64,000 bases of DNA from Streptomyces sp. F63 (GTDB lineage Bacteria > Actinomycetota > Actinomycetes > Streptomycetales > Streptomycetaceae), in the NCBI RefSeq assembly GCF_018070345.1, contig NZ_JAGPXX010000009.1, forward strand, positions 62,001-126,000. The letters are read 5' to 3'. Positions 43,008 to 51,830 of the stretch are shown here, piece by piece. Each line of letters begins with the position of its first letter. Within the stretch, counting starts at the first letter, position 1. The translations under genes were made by a program, and so were the position numbers. The notes under the pieces are model-generated. The model saw only the letters and a program-made list of their open reading frames with translations. It searched no databases and was not told where the DNA came from.

Positions 43008-46000
43008 ATGGGTATCGGCGACTTCATCAAGGACATCACGCCCGACTCGGTGGAGGACGCGGTCGAGGACGGTGTCGAGTGGGCCGGCAACCGGGTCGAG
43101 GACGCCGGGAACTGGACCGCCGACCGGCTGGACGACGTCGGCTGGGAGTCCGGCGCGGACTGGGTGCGCGAGCAGTCCCGTTCGGTGGCGAACCGGATGG
43201 GCGCCGAGGTCGACGAGATGGACCTGGGGCAGACCGAGGACAAAACAAAGCTGGTCCACGGCAGTGCGGAGAAGATCCGCTCCACCGCGGAGAAACTGCG
43301 CGGCTTCCAGACGGCGTTCGACGACGCCGGCGGCGGCCTGAAAGGGCTGGACTCCTCGCAGCTGAAGGGCGAGGCCGCCGAGGCGCTGCGCAAAGCGGTG
43401 AGCACGCAGCCACCGAAGTGGTTCACCGGCGCCGACGCGTGCGAGAAGGCGGCCGCCGCCCTGGAGGCGTTCGCCGGCACCGTCACCTGGGCGCAGGGGC
43501 GGGCGCAGACGGCGATCGACAAGTGGAAGGAGGGCGTCAAAGCCTCCGAGGACGCCGCCGACGCCCACCGCAAGAAGGTCGACGCCTACAACCAGGCCGT
43601 CGACCGCTACAACGCCCAGCCCCCCGACCAGCGCGACCCGGCCACGCTCCCGCCCTGCCCGGCGCCGACGTTCACCGATCCAGGCAAGAAGCTGATGCAG
43701 GAGGCGCAGGACCTCCTCGCCGAGGCCCGCAAGCAGCGGAACACCGCCGCGGAGACCGCCCGCAGCGCGGTCCGCGCCGCCCGCGACAAGGCCCCCGCCA
43801 AGCCGTCCTACGCCGACCAGTTGGGCGACGGCCTCCGGGAACTGCAGATCATGGGCGACCATGTCGGCGGCGGCATCATCAAGGGCACGGCGGGGATCCT
43901 CAACTTCGTCCGCAGTGTCAACCCCACGGACCCGTACAACATCACGCACCCCGCCGAGTACGTCACATCGCTCAACAGCCTGGCCGCGGGTCTGGTGGTC
44001 GCCGCCAACGACCCGGTCGGTACCGGCACCCAGATGGTCAAGGAGTTCATGAAGGACCCGTCCGAGGGTCTCGGCCGGCTGGCTCCCGACGTGCTGCTGA
44101 CCGTCGCCACGGGTGGCGGCGGCGCCGCGGTGAAGGGCGTGCGGATCGCCGAGGAGGCCGCCGACCTCGCGCGGACGCGCAAGCTGATCGACGACGACCC
44201 GGACGGCACCCACAACACCCCGGACGGCGACCGCGACCAGGGCGGCGACCCGGTGGACCTGGCCACGGGCCGGATGTACCTGCCCCAGACCGACGTCGAA
44301 CTGCCCGGCATCCTGCCGCTGGTCTTCACCCGCCGCACCGAGTCCGGTTGCGCGGTCGGCCGCTTCCTGGGCCCGGCCTGGACCTCCACCGTCGACGAGC
44401 GCCTGCAGATCGACGCCATCGGCGTCGTCCACGTCACCGCCGAGGGGCTGCTGGTCGCGTACCCGCATCCCGTCCCCGGCGCCCCCACCACGCCCCGTAC
44501 GGGCCGGGCCCGCGCCCGGCTGGCCCGCGACACCGACGGCGACTACACGGTCACCGACCCCGACAGCGGCCTGACCTTCCACTTCACCGCCCCGCCCGGC
44601 AGCGAACCGGGGGGCGACGGCGTCGCCTGGCTGTCGGGCGTCACCGAACGCAACGGCCACACGATCACCATCGACCGCGCCGAGGACGGCCTGCCGCTGG
44701 CCCTGGTCCACTCGGCCGGCCACCACCTGAAGCTGGCCACCGCCGACGGCCTGGTCACCGCCCTGTCCCTGGCCGGCGCGGGCGCGGACGGTGCGGACCT
44801 GCCCCTGCTGTCGTACGGCTACGAGGACGGCAACCTCACCGCCGTCACCAAACCCTCCGGCGCCACCACCACCTTCGTCTACGACGACCGCCGCCGCGTC
44901 ATCGCCTGGATCGACTCCAACAACAGCCGCTACGACTACGTCTACGACGACCGCGACCGCGTCATCGCCGAAGGCGGCGAAGCCGGCCACGTCCAGATCA
45001 CCCTCGACTACACCGAACCCGACCCCGGGACGGGCCACCACACCACCACCCTCACCACCGCCGACGGGCACGCGACCCGCCACCTGTACGGCCCCGGCTG
45101 CCGGCTCCTGGCCGTCACCGACCCGCTCGGCCGCACCACCCGGTTCACCCACGACCCGCGCGGCAACCTCCTGACCCGCACCGACCCGCTGGGCCTCACC
45201 ACCGCGTTCTCCTACGACGAGGCCGGCCGCGTCGTCTCCGCCACCCGCCCCGACGGCAGCGAACTGCGCACGGTGCGCGGCCCGTTCGGCCTGCCGGTGG
45301 AGGTCGCCGGGCCGGACGGCACCCGCATGGTCCATGCGTACGACGAGCGGGGAAACCGCACGGCGGTCACCGACCAGGCCGGCGCCACCACCCACTACAC
45401 CTACGACCACGCGGGCCGGCTCACCTCGGTCACCGATGCCCTCGGGTCCACGACGCGTGTGGTGTGCGACGCGGCAGGGCTGCCCGTGGAGGTGACCGAT
45501 CCCGGCGGCGCGGTCACCCGCACGGAGCGGGACGGCCTCGGCAGGCCGGTCCGTGTCACCGACCCTACGGGCGGCGTCACCCGCCTGGAGTGGCACGCCG
45601 ACGGGCAGCTCGCCCGGCGCACCGGCCCCGACGGCGCCACGGAGTCATGGACCTACGACGGCGAGGGCAACTGCCTCACCCACACCGACGCGTCCGGTGG
45701 CGTCTCCCGCTTCGAGTACACCCACTTCGACCTGCCGGCCGCCCGCACAGGACCCGACGGCGCCCGCCACGAGTTCGAACACGACGCCGCACTGCGCCTC
45801 ACCCGCGTCACCAACCCACAGGGTCTGACGTGGAGTTACGAGTACGACCCGGCGGGCGACATCGTCTCCGAGACGGACTTCGACGGCCGCACCCTGACCT
45901 ACCGGACGGACGCCGCGGGCCGCCTCGCCGCACGCGTCGACGCACTCGGCGGGACCATCTCCTTCGAGCGCGACCGGCTCGGACAGGTGGTCCGCAAGAA

Positions 46001-47771
46001 CGTCGACGGCCGGGTGACGACCTATGCCTACGACCGGGCCGGCCGCCTGCTGGAAGCAGCCGGACCGGACAGCGAACTGCGCTACCAGTACGACCGCCGC
46101 GGACTCACCAAGACCGAACTGGTCGACGGCCGCCCCATCACGTACGCGTACGACGTCCTGGGCCGCCGCAGGCAGCGCACCACGCCCACCGGTCATGTCA
46201 CCTCCTACGCCTACGGCGCCGACGGACAACCCCAGCGCCTGACCACCGGCGATCACCGGATCGACTTCACCCACGACGCCGCCGGCCGTGAGCTCACCCG
46301 CGTCTTCGGCGACGCGATCGCCGTATCCTCCGCCTGGGACGCGGCCGGACGGCTCTCGGCGCAGCACATCACCGCCGGAGGGCGCGACGTCAGCAGCCGC
46401 GCCTACTCCTACCGAGCCGACGGCCACCTGGTCTCCGTCACAGGCCCGCTGGAGGGCACCCGCGCCTTCGATCTCGACCGTGCGGGCCGGGTCACCGCCG
46501 TCCACGCCCGGGGATGGACGGAGCGGTACGCCTACGACGACGCCGGCAACCAAACCGCGGCGTCCTGGCCGTCCCGCCACCCCGGCCACGAGGCAACCGG
46601 ACCACGCGCCTACACCGGCACCACCCTCACCCGCGCCGGAGACGTCCGCTTCGAACACGACGCCCTCGGCCGCGTCGTCCTCCGGCAGAAGACCCGCCTC
46701 TCCCGCAAGCCCGACACCTGGCGCTACACGTGGGACACGGAGAACCGCCTCACCTCCGTCACCACCCCCGACGGCACCCGCTGGAGGTACCGCTACGACC
46801 CGCTCGGCCGCCGCACCGCGAAACAGCGCCTGGCGGCCGACGGCGAGACCGTGCTGGAGGAGACCCGCTTCACCTGGGACGGCCTCACTCTGTGCGAACA
46901 GACCAGCCACCGGCCGGACGCCCCGACCGTGGTCGCCCTCACCTGGGACCACCGGGACGTCGTCCCCCTGGCCCAGACCGAACGCATCCTCACGGCCGAC
47001 AACCGCCAGGAGGAGATCGACCGCCGGTTCTTCGCCATCGCCACCGACCTCATCGGCACACCGACCGAACTCATCGACGAGACGGGCGACATCGCCTGGC
47101 GCACCCGGAGCACACTCTGGGGCACCACGGCCTGGCCCCGGAACAGCAGCGCCTACACCCCTCTCCGCTTCCCGGGCCAGTACTACGACCCCGAAACCGG
47201 CCTCCACTACAACCACTTCCGCCACTACGACCCCGAGACCGGCCGCTACACCTCCCCCGACCCCCTCGGCCTCGCCCCCGCCCCGAACCCCGTCGCGTAC
47301 GTGGACAACCCGCACGGCGCGTGCGACCCGCACGGCCTCATGCCCAAGTACACGAAGGAGGAGCGGGCCCAGAAGCGGATCGACAAGGTCCTGGACGATA
47401 TCGCCGAGCGGGCACAGAAGGGTGAGATCAACAAGCATGCCAAGTACCACGGGGAGACGCGACACGGCTTCACCGACGAACGGGTCCTCGAAATCCTGAA
47501 GAACCCCGATGCCGTGTATCAGTCATCGGGCCAATCAGGAAACTTCCTCTTCCGGAAGGACAATGACATTGCTGTGGTCTACGGGCCCGGCTCCAAGCAG
47601 GGCCAGGCCATCACGGCATACGGAGAGTCGGGGATAAAGGGCGATTCTGGCGTAAAGGCGCTCGGTGGCAGTCCGACGGACCCCGGCAACCCGGTGACCC
47701 ACGAGGACATCGTGCAGGGCAGGATTCCCACGGAGGACGGTTACATGGCCCCGGCAAAACAGATCAGATGA
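43008..47771 (+). CDS. Rhs/YD-repeat polymorphic toxin with variable C-terminal toxin domain
   Basis: 1587 residues. Residues 1-400 are helical, with an N-terminal WXG-like segment. A DUF6531-type motif (DPVDLATGRMYLPQTDVELP) lies near residue 415. About 25 YD repeats follow (for example YDERGNRTAVTD and YDHAGRLTSVTD), forming the shell that encloses the toxin. The Rhs core RFPGQYYDPETGLHYNHFRH (near residue 1390) and DPLGL mark the cleavage region. The last about 140 residues, after DPHGLMPKYTKEERA, are the toxin: HAKYHGETRHGFTDERVLE and FLFRKDNDIAVVYGP suggest a small RNase of the BECR/colicin-like class, but this is tentative. GC content drops in this tip, as expected for exchanged toxin modules. 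ATG 43008. No signal peptide is seen. Confidence 0.9.
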   Translation: MGIGDFIKDITPDSVEDAVEDGVEWAGNRVEDAGNWTADRLDDVGWESGADWVREQSRSVANRMGAEVDEMDLGQTEDKTKLVHGSAEKIRSTAEKLRGFQTAFDDAGGGLKGLDSSQLKGEAAEALRKAVSTQPPKWFTGADACEKAAAALEAFAGTVTWAQGRAQTAIDKWKEGVKASEDAADAHRKKVDAYNQAVDRYNAQPPDQRDPATLPPCPAPTFTDPGKKLMQEAQDLLAEARKQRNTAAETARSAVRAARDKAPAKPSYADQLGDGLRELQIMGDHVGGGIIKGTAGILNFVRSVNPTDPYNITHPAEYVTSLNSLAAGLVVAANDPVGTGTQMVKEFMKDPSEGLGRLAPDVLLTVATGGGGAAVKGVRIAEEAADLARTRKLIDDDPDGTHNTPDGDRDQGGDPVDLATGRMYLPQTDVELPGILPLVFTRRTESGCAVGRFLGPAWTSTVDERLQIDAIGVVHVTAEGLLVAYPHPVPGAPTTPRTGRARARLARDTDGDYTVTDPDSGLTFHFTAPPGSEPGGDGVAWLSGVTERNGHTITIDRAEDGLPLALVHSAGHHLKLATADGLVTALSLAGAGADGADLPLLSYGYEDGNLTAVTKPSGATTTFVYDDRRRVIAWIDSNNSRYDYVYDDRDRVIAEGGEAGHVQITLDYTEPDPGTGHHTTTLTTADGHATRHLYGPGCRLLAVTDPLGRTTRFTHDPRGNLLTRTDPLGLTTAFSYDEAGRVVSATRPDGSELRTVRGPFGLPVEVAGPDGTRMVHAYDERGNRTAVTDQAGATTHYTYDHAGRLTSVTDALGSTTRVVCDAAGLPVEVTDPGGAVTRTERDGLGRPVRVTDPTGGVTRLEWHADGQLARRTGPDGATESWTYDGEGNCLTHTDASGGVSRFEYTHFDLPAARTGPDGARHEFEHDAALRLTRVTNPQGLTWSYEYDPAGDIVSETDFDGRTLTYRTDAAGRLAARVDALGGTISFERDRLGQVVRKNVDGRVTTYAYDRAGRLLEAAGPDSELRYQYDRRGLTKTELVDGRPITYAYDVLGRRRQRTTPTGHVTSYAYGADGQPQRLTTGDHRIDFTHDAAGRELTRVFGDAIAVSSAWDAAGRLSAQHITAGGRDVSSRAYSYRADGHLVSVTGPLEGTRAFDLDRAGRVTAVHARGWTERYAYDDAGNQTAASWPSRHPGHEATGPRAYTGTTLTRAGDVRFEHDALGRVVLRQKTRLSRKPDTWRYTWDTENRLTSVTTPDGTRWRYRYDPLGRRTAKQRLAADGETVLEETRFTWDGLTLCEQTSHRPDAPTVVALTWDHRDVVPLAQTERILTADNRQEEIDRRFFAIATDLIGTPTELIDETGDIAWRTRSTLWGTTAWPRNSSAYTPLRFPGQYYDPETGLHYNHFRHYDPETGRYTSPDPLGLAPAPNPVAYVDNPHGACDPHGLMPKYTKEERAQKRIDKVLDDIAERAQKGEINKHAKYHGETRHGFTDERVLEILKNPDAVYQSSGQSGNFLFRKDNDIAVVYGPGSKQGQAITAYGESGIKGDSGVKALGGSPTDPGNPVTHEDIVQGRIPTEDGYMAPAKQIR

Positions 47772-47778
47772 GGCAGGA

Positions 47779-48537
47779 ATGACCACGAAACTGTCGTTCG
47801 ACGGCGACTGGCGCGCAACAGTGACGGACGATCCGCTGCACGTCACCCCCCGCTTCACAAGTGACTCCGTGGACGTCGCGCCCTACGCGAACGTGATGGA
47901 ACGTGAGCGCTTCCTGGTGGCCACCTTCGGCAGCAAGGAATGGCTGTGGGACGCCCCTGACACCTTCCGCTTCGACCCGGACAGCCGGAAGCTGGTCGGG
48001 GCCGAATTCCGGATGCCGTACGGATCCGCATACCACGAGACGACCGTTCGCGTTCCCGTCATGCCCGCGGTACGCCCGGGCGGGCTCCGCGCGGACGAGG
48101 TCAAAGACTTCCGGCATGAGATGTGCTCGGTGCTGTGCCGCCCTCCCGGGGACGCAGTGCTGACCTCTCTGCGCGATCTCGACGTCCTCGACGAGCCGCT
48201 GGAGGCCCGCATCGGCATCGCCCCCGACGTGGCGCTCCTCGTCCAGCACGGCACCGTCGTCGGCTGGAGCCTCACCGATCCCGCGCGCTACCTGACCACC
48301 GCCTACGCCGACCCCGACCCCGACCCGCCCTCCCCCGCCACCCGTCGCCTGCTCACCGAGTGCCTGAACCTGGTCACCACGCCACTGGTCGACGACCTGG
48401 TCGACGGCGAACCGGCCGCCCTGGCCCGCCTCCGGGCCGCCGACGAAGCCCTGCGCAACCAACCAGAGGACCGGCACCGAGCCGACGCCCTGCTCGACCT
48501 CATCGCCACCATGGTCGACGACTACGGAAACTGGTGA
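47779..48537 (+). CDS. probable immunity protein for the Rhs toxin
   Basis: 252 residues starting 7 bp after the toxin gene, the standard position of an immunity gene. The sequence (LSFDGDWRATVTDDPLHVTP, WLWDAPDTFRFDPD, ADEVKDFRHEM, GWSLTDPARYLTT) belongs to no family I can name. A related gene follows immediately. It is predicted to be a soluble cytoplasmic protein. The protein should bind and block the C-terminal toxin domain; this is inferred from position and from the duplication. Confidence 0.8.
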   Translation: MTTKLSFDGDWRATVTDDPLHVTPRFTSDSVDVAPYANVMERERFLVATFGSKEWLWDAPDTFRFDPDSRKLVGAEFRMPYGSAYHETTVRVPVMPAVRPGGLRADEVKDFRHEMCSVLCRPPGDAVLTSLRDLDVLDEPLEARIGIAPDVALLVQHGTVVGWSLTDPARYLTTAYADPDPDPPSPATRRLLTECLNLVTTPLVDDLVDGEPAALARLRAADEALRNQPEDRHRADALLDLIATMVDDYGNW

Positions 48538-48598
48538 CCGAGTTCGACACGGGACGTTCCAGCGCCGTGAAGTCACCCAGGGCGGAGTGGCGTTCACC

Positions 48599-49374
48599 AT
48601 GAAACTCACCCTCGACGGCGACTGGAACGCGACGGTGACCGGCGATCCCCTGCGCATCACCCCGCGCTTCGACTTCCCGGGCCAATGTGTAGGCATCACG
48701 GAGTACACGGACGTGGAGCAATGGCAGCGCTTCCTACGGACACCTTCGGCAGCCACGCGTGGCTGTGGGACGATCCCGACGAGCTCCGGTTCGCCCCGGG
48801 CACCCGCGAACTGGCCGGCGCCGCATTCCGGTTGCCCTATGAGTCCGCTCCCTCCGAGGACCGCGCCCGCGTGCCCGCCACACCCCCCGTCCATCCCGGC
48901 AGCCTCCGCGCCGACGAGGCCCGGGACTTCCGCCTGGAAGTGACCACGGAGCTCTGCCGCGCCCCCGGGGACACCGTGCTGACCTGCCTGAGCGACCTCG
49001 ACATCCTGAACGAGCCGCTCGATGCCCGCGTCGGCATCGCCCCCGACGTGGCGCTCCTCGCCCAGCACGGCACCGTCGTCGGCTGGAGCCTGACCGACCC
49101 GGCCCGGTACCTGACCACGGGGTTCGCCATCCCCGACCCCAGCCCGCCCTCTCCCGCCACCCGCCGGCTGCTCACCGCATGCCTGGACCTGACCACCACG
49201 CCGCTGCTCCACGAGGTGACGGACCGGAACCCGGCCGCCCTGGCCCGCCTCCGGGCAGTCGACGACGCCCTGCGCAGCCAGCGCGAGGACCGGCACCGGG
49301 CCAACGCCCTGCTTGCGCTCATCAACAACCTGGTCGAGGACTACGCCGACCGGCCGACCGGGCAGAAACCGTGA
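48599..49374 (+). pseudogene. second immunity-like gene, frameshifted
   Basis: Close paralogue of the preceding gene. From ATG 48599 the frame reads LTLDGDWNATVTGDPLRITP up to EQWQRFL (about 48738), then leaves the homologous frame. From about 48743 to 49374 the homology continues in another frame: TFGSHAWLWDDPDELRF, ADEARDFRLEVTTEL, GWSLTDPARYLTT. Comparison with the first copy (CTGGTGGCC before ACCTTC) against CTACGGAC here shows one missing base. The rest aligns over its whole length, so inactivation is recent or the base was lost in sequencing. The stop at 49374 ends the gene content of the island. Confidence 0.85.
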
Positions 49375-49485
49375 AGGGCCAGGTCACAGCTCCGGCTCAC
49401 CGGATCCGGATGCGCACCCCTTGCGCTCCCCCTCATCCACGACCACGCTGCGAACTGATTGGCCATCAGAGGAGCAATACAAAAG

Positions 49486-49512
49486 ACCAGGTCAGACGGC
49501 ATCTGACCTGGT
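49486..49512 (-). terminator. Rho-independent terminator of tRNA-Thr
   Basis: ACCAGGTCAGA and TCTGACCTGGT form a perfect 11-bp stem with a 5-nt loop. Read on the minus strand it starts 7 nt after the tRNA CCA end and is followed by CTTTTGT, a short U-tract. This is a canonical intrinsic terminator. Confidence 0.85.
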
Positions 49513-49518
49513 CGTGAG

Positions 49519-49595
49519 TGGAGCCGCCTTCGGGATTCGAACCCGAGACCTACGCATTACGAGTGCGTTGCTCTGGCCATCTGAGCTAAGGCGGC
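49519..49595 (-). tRNA. tRNA-Thr(CGU)
   Basis: The minus strand folds as a complete tRNA: acceptor GCCGCCT paired with AGGCGGC, D arm with AGCTCAG, anticodon stem ACGCA/TGCGT around loop CTCGTAA with anticodon CGT (Thr, codon ACG), T arm with GGTTCGAATCCC, and an encoded CCA. No intron. It is the integration site of the island to its left, whose copied 3' end is at 41350-41398. The TAGACT-type sequence about 60 bp upstream may be part of its promoter. Confidence 0.96.
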
Positions 49596-49857
49596 GAGCT
49601 GCGGCGACGACCCGGCCTCGCGGCACAGGGAAGGTGTCGGCAACAGCGCCAAGTCTACACAGTCCGGGAGGGTGCCCCGTACCGGGTTGTGGCCGGCCCG
49701 CTGCGGCCGGCCCTCCGGCGGACCGAAACCGGTGGGGCCCGGCCCGGGCGACGGGGGAGCGACTCCGCGGGTAGCGGTCAAGCGCCGGTGGACGGGCCCG
49801 GGCGAGTCCGCTAGGCGCTCGGTGCGGTCCCGGCCGGCAGGGGGACCCGAGGCGGCC

Positions 49858-51444
49858 TCACGTGCACTTCGTGCCGTCCGCCGGTGCCTTGCCCCGGAGC
49901 AGGTAGGTGTTGACGGCCTGGTCCACGCAGGCGCTGCCGCGCCCGTACGCCGTGTGGCCGTCGCCGTCGTAGGTCAGCAGGGTTCCCGAGGAGAGCTGCC
50001 CGGCCAGGCCGCGGGACCAGACGTACGGGGTCGCCGGGTCGCGGGTGGTGCCGATGACGACGATCGGCGCGGCGCCCTTCGCCTCGATGCGGTTCGGCTT
50101 GCCCGTCGGCTCCACCGGCCAGTACGCGCAGTTGAGCGCCGACCACGCCAGCCCCTCGCCGAAGACCGGGGATGCCTTCCGGAACGACGCCAGGTGTTTC
50201 CGCACCTCCTCCGGGCTCTTGAAGGAAGCCGGGAGATCCAGGCAGTTGACGGCCGGGTTCGCGTACATCAGGTTCTTGTACGAGCCGTCCTCGTCCCGCT
50301 CGTAGTAGAGGTCCGCGAGCTGGAGGAGGGCGTCACCGCGGCCCTCCATCGCGGACTGCAGGGCCATGCGGAGCCGGGGCCACGCTCCCTCGTCGTACAT
50401 CGCGGCGATCACGCCCGTGGTGGCCAGCGACTCCCCCAGTTCCCGGCCGCCGCCGGCGGGGACGGGGCGGGCGTCGAGCTTCTCGAAGAACGCCCGGAGG
50501 CGTTTGCGCGCGTCGGGGACGCTCTTGTCGCCGAGCGGGCAGTCGTCGCCGCGCAGGCAGTCCTCGGCGAAGGCGGTGAAAGCGGTGCCGAAGCCGGCGG
50601 TCTGGTCGCGGTTCATCTGCACGGACGACAGGGAGGGGTCCATGGCGCCGTCGAAGACCATCCGGCCGACGCGGTCCGGGTAGAGCCCGGCGTACGTCGC
50701 GCCGAGGAAGGTGCCGTACGAGGCCCCGACGTAGGCCAGCTTCTCGTCGCCGAGCGCGTCGCGCAGCAAGTCCATGTCGCGGGCGGACTCGGTGGTGGAG
50801 ACGTGGCCGAGCACCTCACCGGTGTACCGCTCGCAGCCCTTGGCGAACTTTTTGTACGAGGCGACGAGCGCGCCGGTCTCCCGGTCGTCGTCGGGGGTGA
50901 TGTCGACCTGGGTGTAGGCGTCCATCGCCCGGTCGGTGAGGCATTTCACCGGCTCGCTGCGGGCCACTCCGCGCGGGTCGACGGCCACCATGTCGTAGCG
51001 GGCACGCACCGGCTCCGGGTAGCCGAGGGCCGCGTAGGACTGCAGGTAGCCGATCGCCGAGCCGCCCGGGCCGCCCGGGTTGACCACCAGCGATCCGAGG
51101 CGCTTCCCCGGTCCGGCCGCTTTCTTGCGGGACACGGCGAGCCGGACGTCCCGGCCCTCTCCCGGCTTGTCGTAGTCGAGCGGCGCCTTGAGGGTGGCGC
51201 ACTGGAAACCGGCGGCTCCGCAGGCCCGCCAGCGCAGCTTCTGTCCGTAGTACGGCTTGAGGGCGGGCGGGACGGCGGCGGGCAGCGGCTTCAGCACCTC
51301 GCTGGTGCCGGAGGCACGCTCCGGGCCGCCGGGTCCGGAGGCCGAGATGTCCGCGTCGGCGCCGGAGGAGCAGCCGGAGAGCAGCAGGACGGCGGACACG
51401 GCGAGGGCACCGGCGGTACGGAGCGGTCGGCGGCTGACGTCCAT
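49858..51444 (-). CDS. secreted alpha/beta-hydrolase, tripeptidyl-aminopeptidase-like lipoprotein
   Basis: 528 residues. The signal peptide with lipobox LLLSGC places a lipidated Cys near residue 24. The alpha/beta-hydrolase core has VVNPGGPGGSA (oxyanion hole), VAVDPRGVARSEPV, the nucleophile elbow VGASYGTFLG (Ser), and near the C-terminus RDPATPYVWSRGLA (Asp) and DGDGHTAYGRGSACVD (His). This is the tripeptidyl aminopeptidase/SlpD-E type of Streptomyces, cutting peptides outside the cell. ATG 51444 follows GAGGGGACCC. As I recall, a homologue sits at the same place next to holB and tmk in S. coelicolor. Confidence 0.9.
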   Translation of the reverse strand: MDVSRRPLRTAGALAVSAVLLLSGCSSGADADISASGPGGPERASGTSEVLKPLPAAVPPALKPYYGQKLRWRACGAAGFQCATLKAPLDYDKPGEGRDVRLAVSRKKAAGPGKRLGSLVVNPGGPGGSAIGYLQSYAALGYPEPVRARYDMVAVDPRGVARSEPVKCLTDRAMDAYTQVDITPDDDRETGALVASYKKFAKGCERYTGEVLGHVSTTESARDMDLLRDALGDEKLAYVGASYGTFLGATYAGLYPDRVGRMVFDGAMDPSLSSVQMNRDQTAGFGTAFTAFAEDCLRGDDCPLGDKSVPDARKRLRAFFEKLDARPVPAGGGRELGESLATTGVIAAMYDEGAWPRLRMALQSAMEGRGDALLQLADLYYERDEDGSYKNLMYANPAVNCLDLPASFKSPEEVRKHLASFRKASPVFGEGLAWSALNCAYWPVEPTGKPNRIEAKGAAPIVVIGTTRDPATPYVWSRGLAGQLSSGTLLTYDGDGHTAYGRGSACVDQAVNTYLLRGKAPADGTKCT

Positions 51445-51830
51445 GGGTCCCCTCGGGTCGGCGCGTCGTCGGTGTGCGGCGCGAAGGTGCCGCCGGGTGC
51501 CGGGGAACCGCCTCGGCGGCACGAGACCCCGGGACGATCTGCGGCTTCTGTTCGGAGCGTAACCGTACGGGCTCTCGGGGACGCGGCCCATGGGGCCCGT
51601 ACGGGTGAGCGAGCCCGGAAGCGGCTGGACAACGGAACCATGGCCGGGCGGGCAGGGGGACAGCGGAACAGGGGGACGGCGGCGGACGGTCGGGCAGGAG
51701 AACGGCGGGCGGCCGCGCGCTGCCGGACGGCCGTGTGGCGCAACGGGCCGTGAAGCGTCCGGGCACGCGGCCTCGAGGCACGCGGGGGCACGCGGGGGCA
51801 CCCGGAGCACGCGGCCTCGGGGCACGCGGA
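51445..51830 (+). other. gene-free interval with short direct repeats
   Basis: About 385 bp between the hydrolase and holB. It contains two copies of GCACGCGGCCTCG (51768 and 51807 regions) and GGGGCACGCGG units, giving a low-complexity GC tract downstream of the holB stop. No gene or clear terminator hairpin with U-tract was found. Confidence 0.5.
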
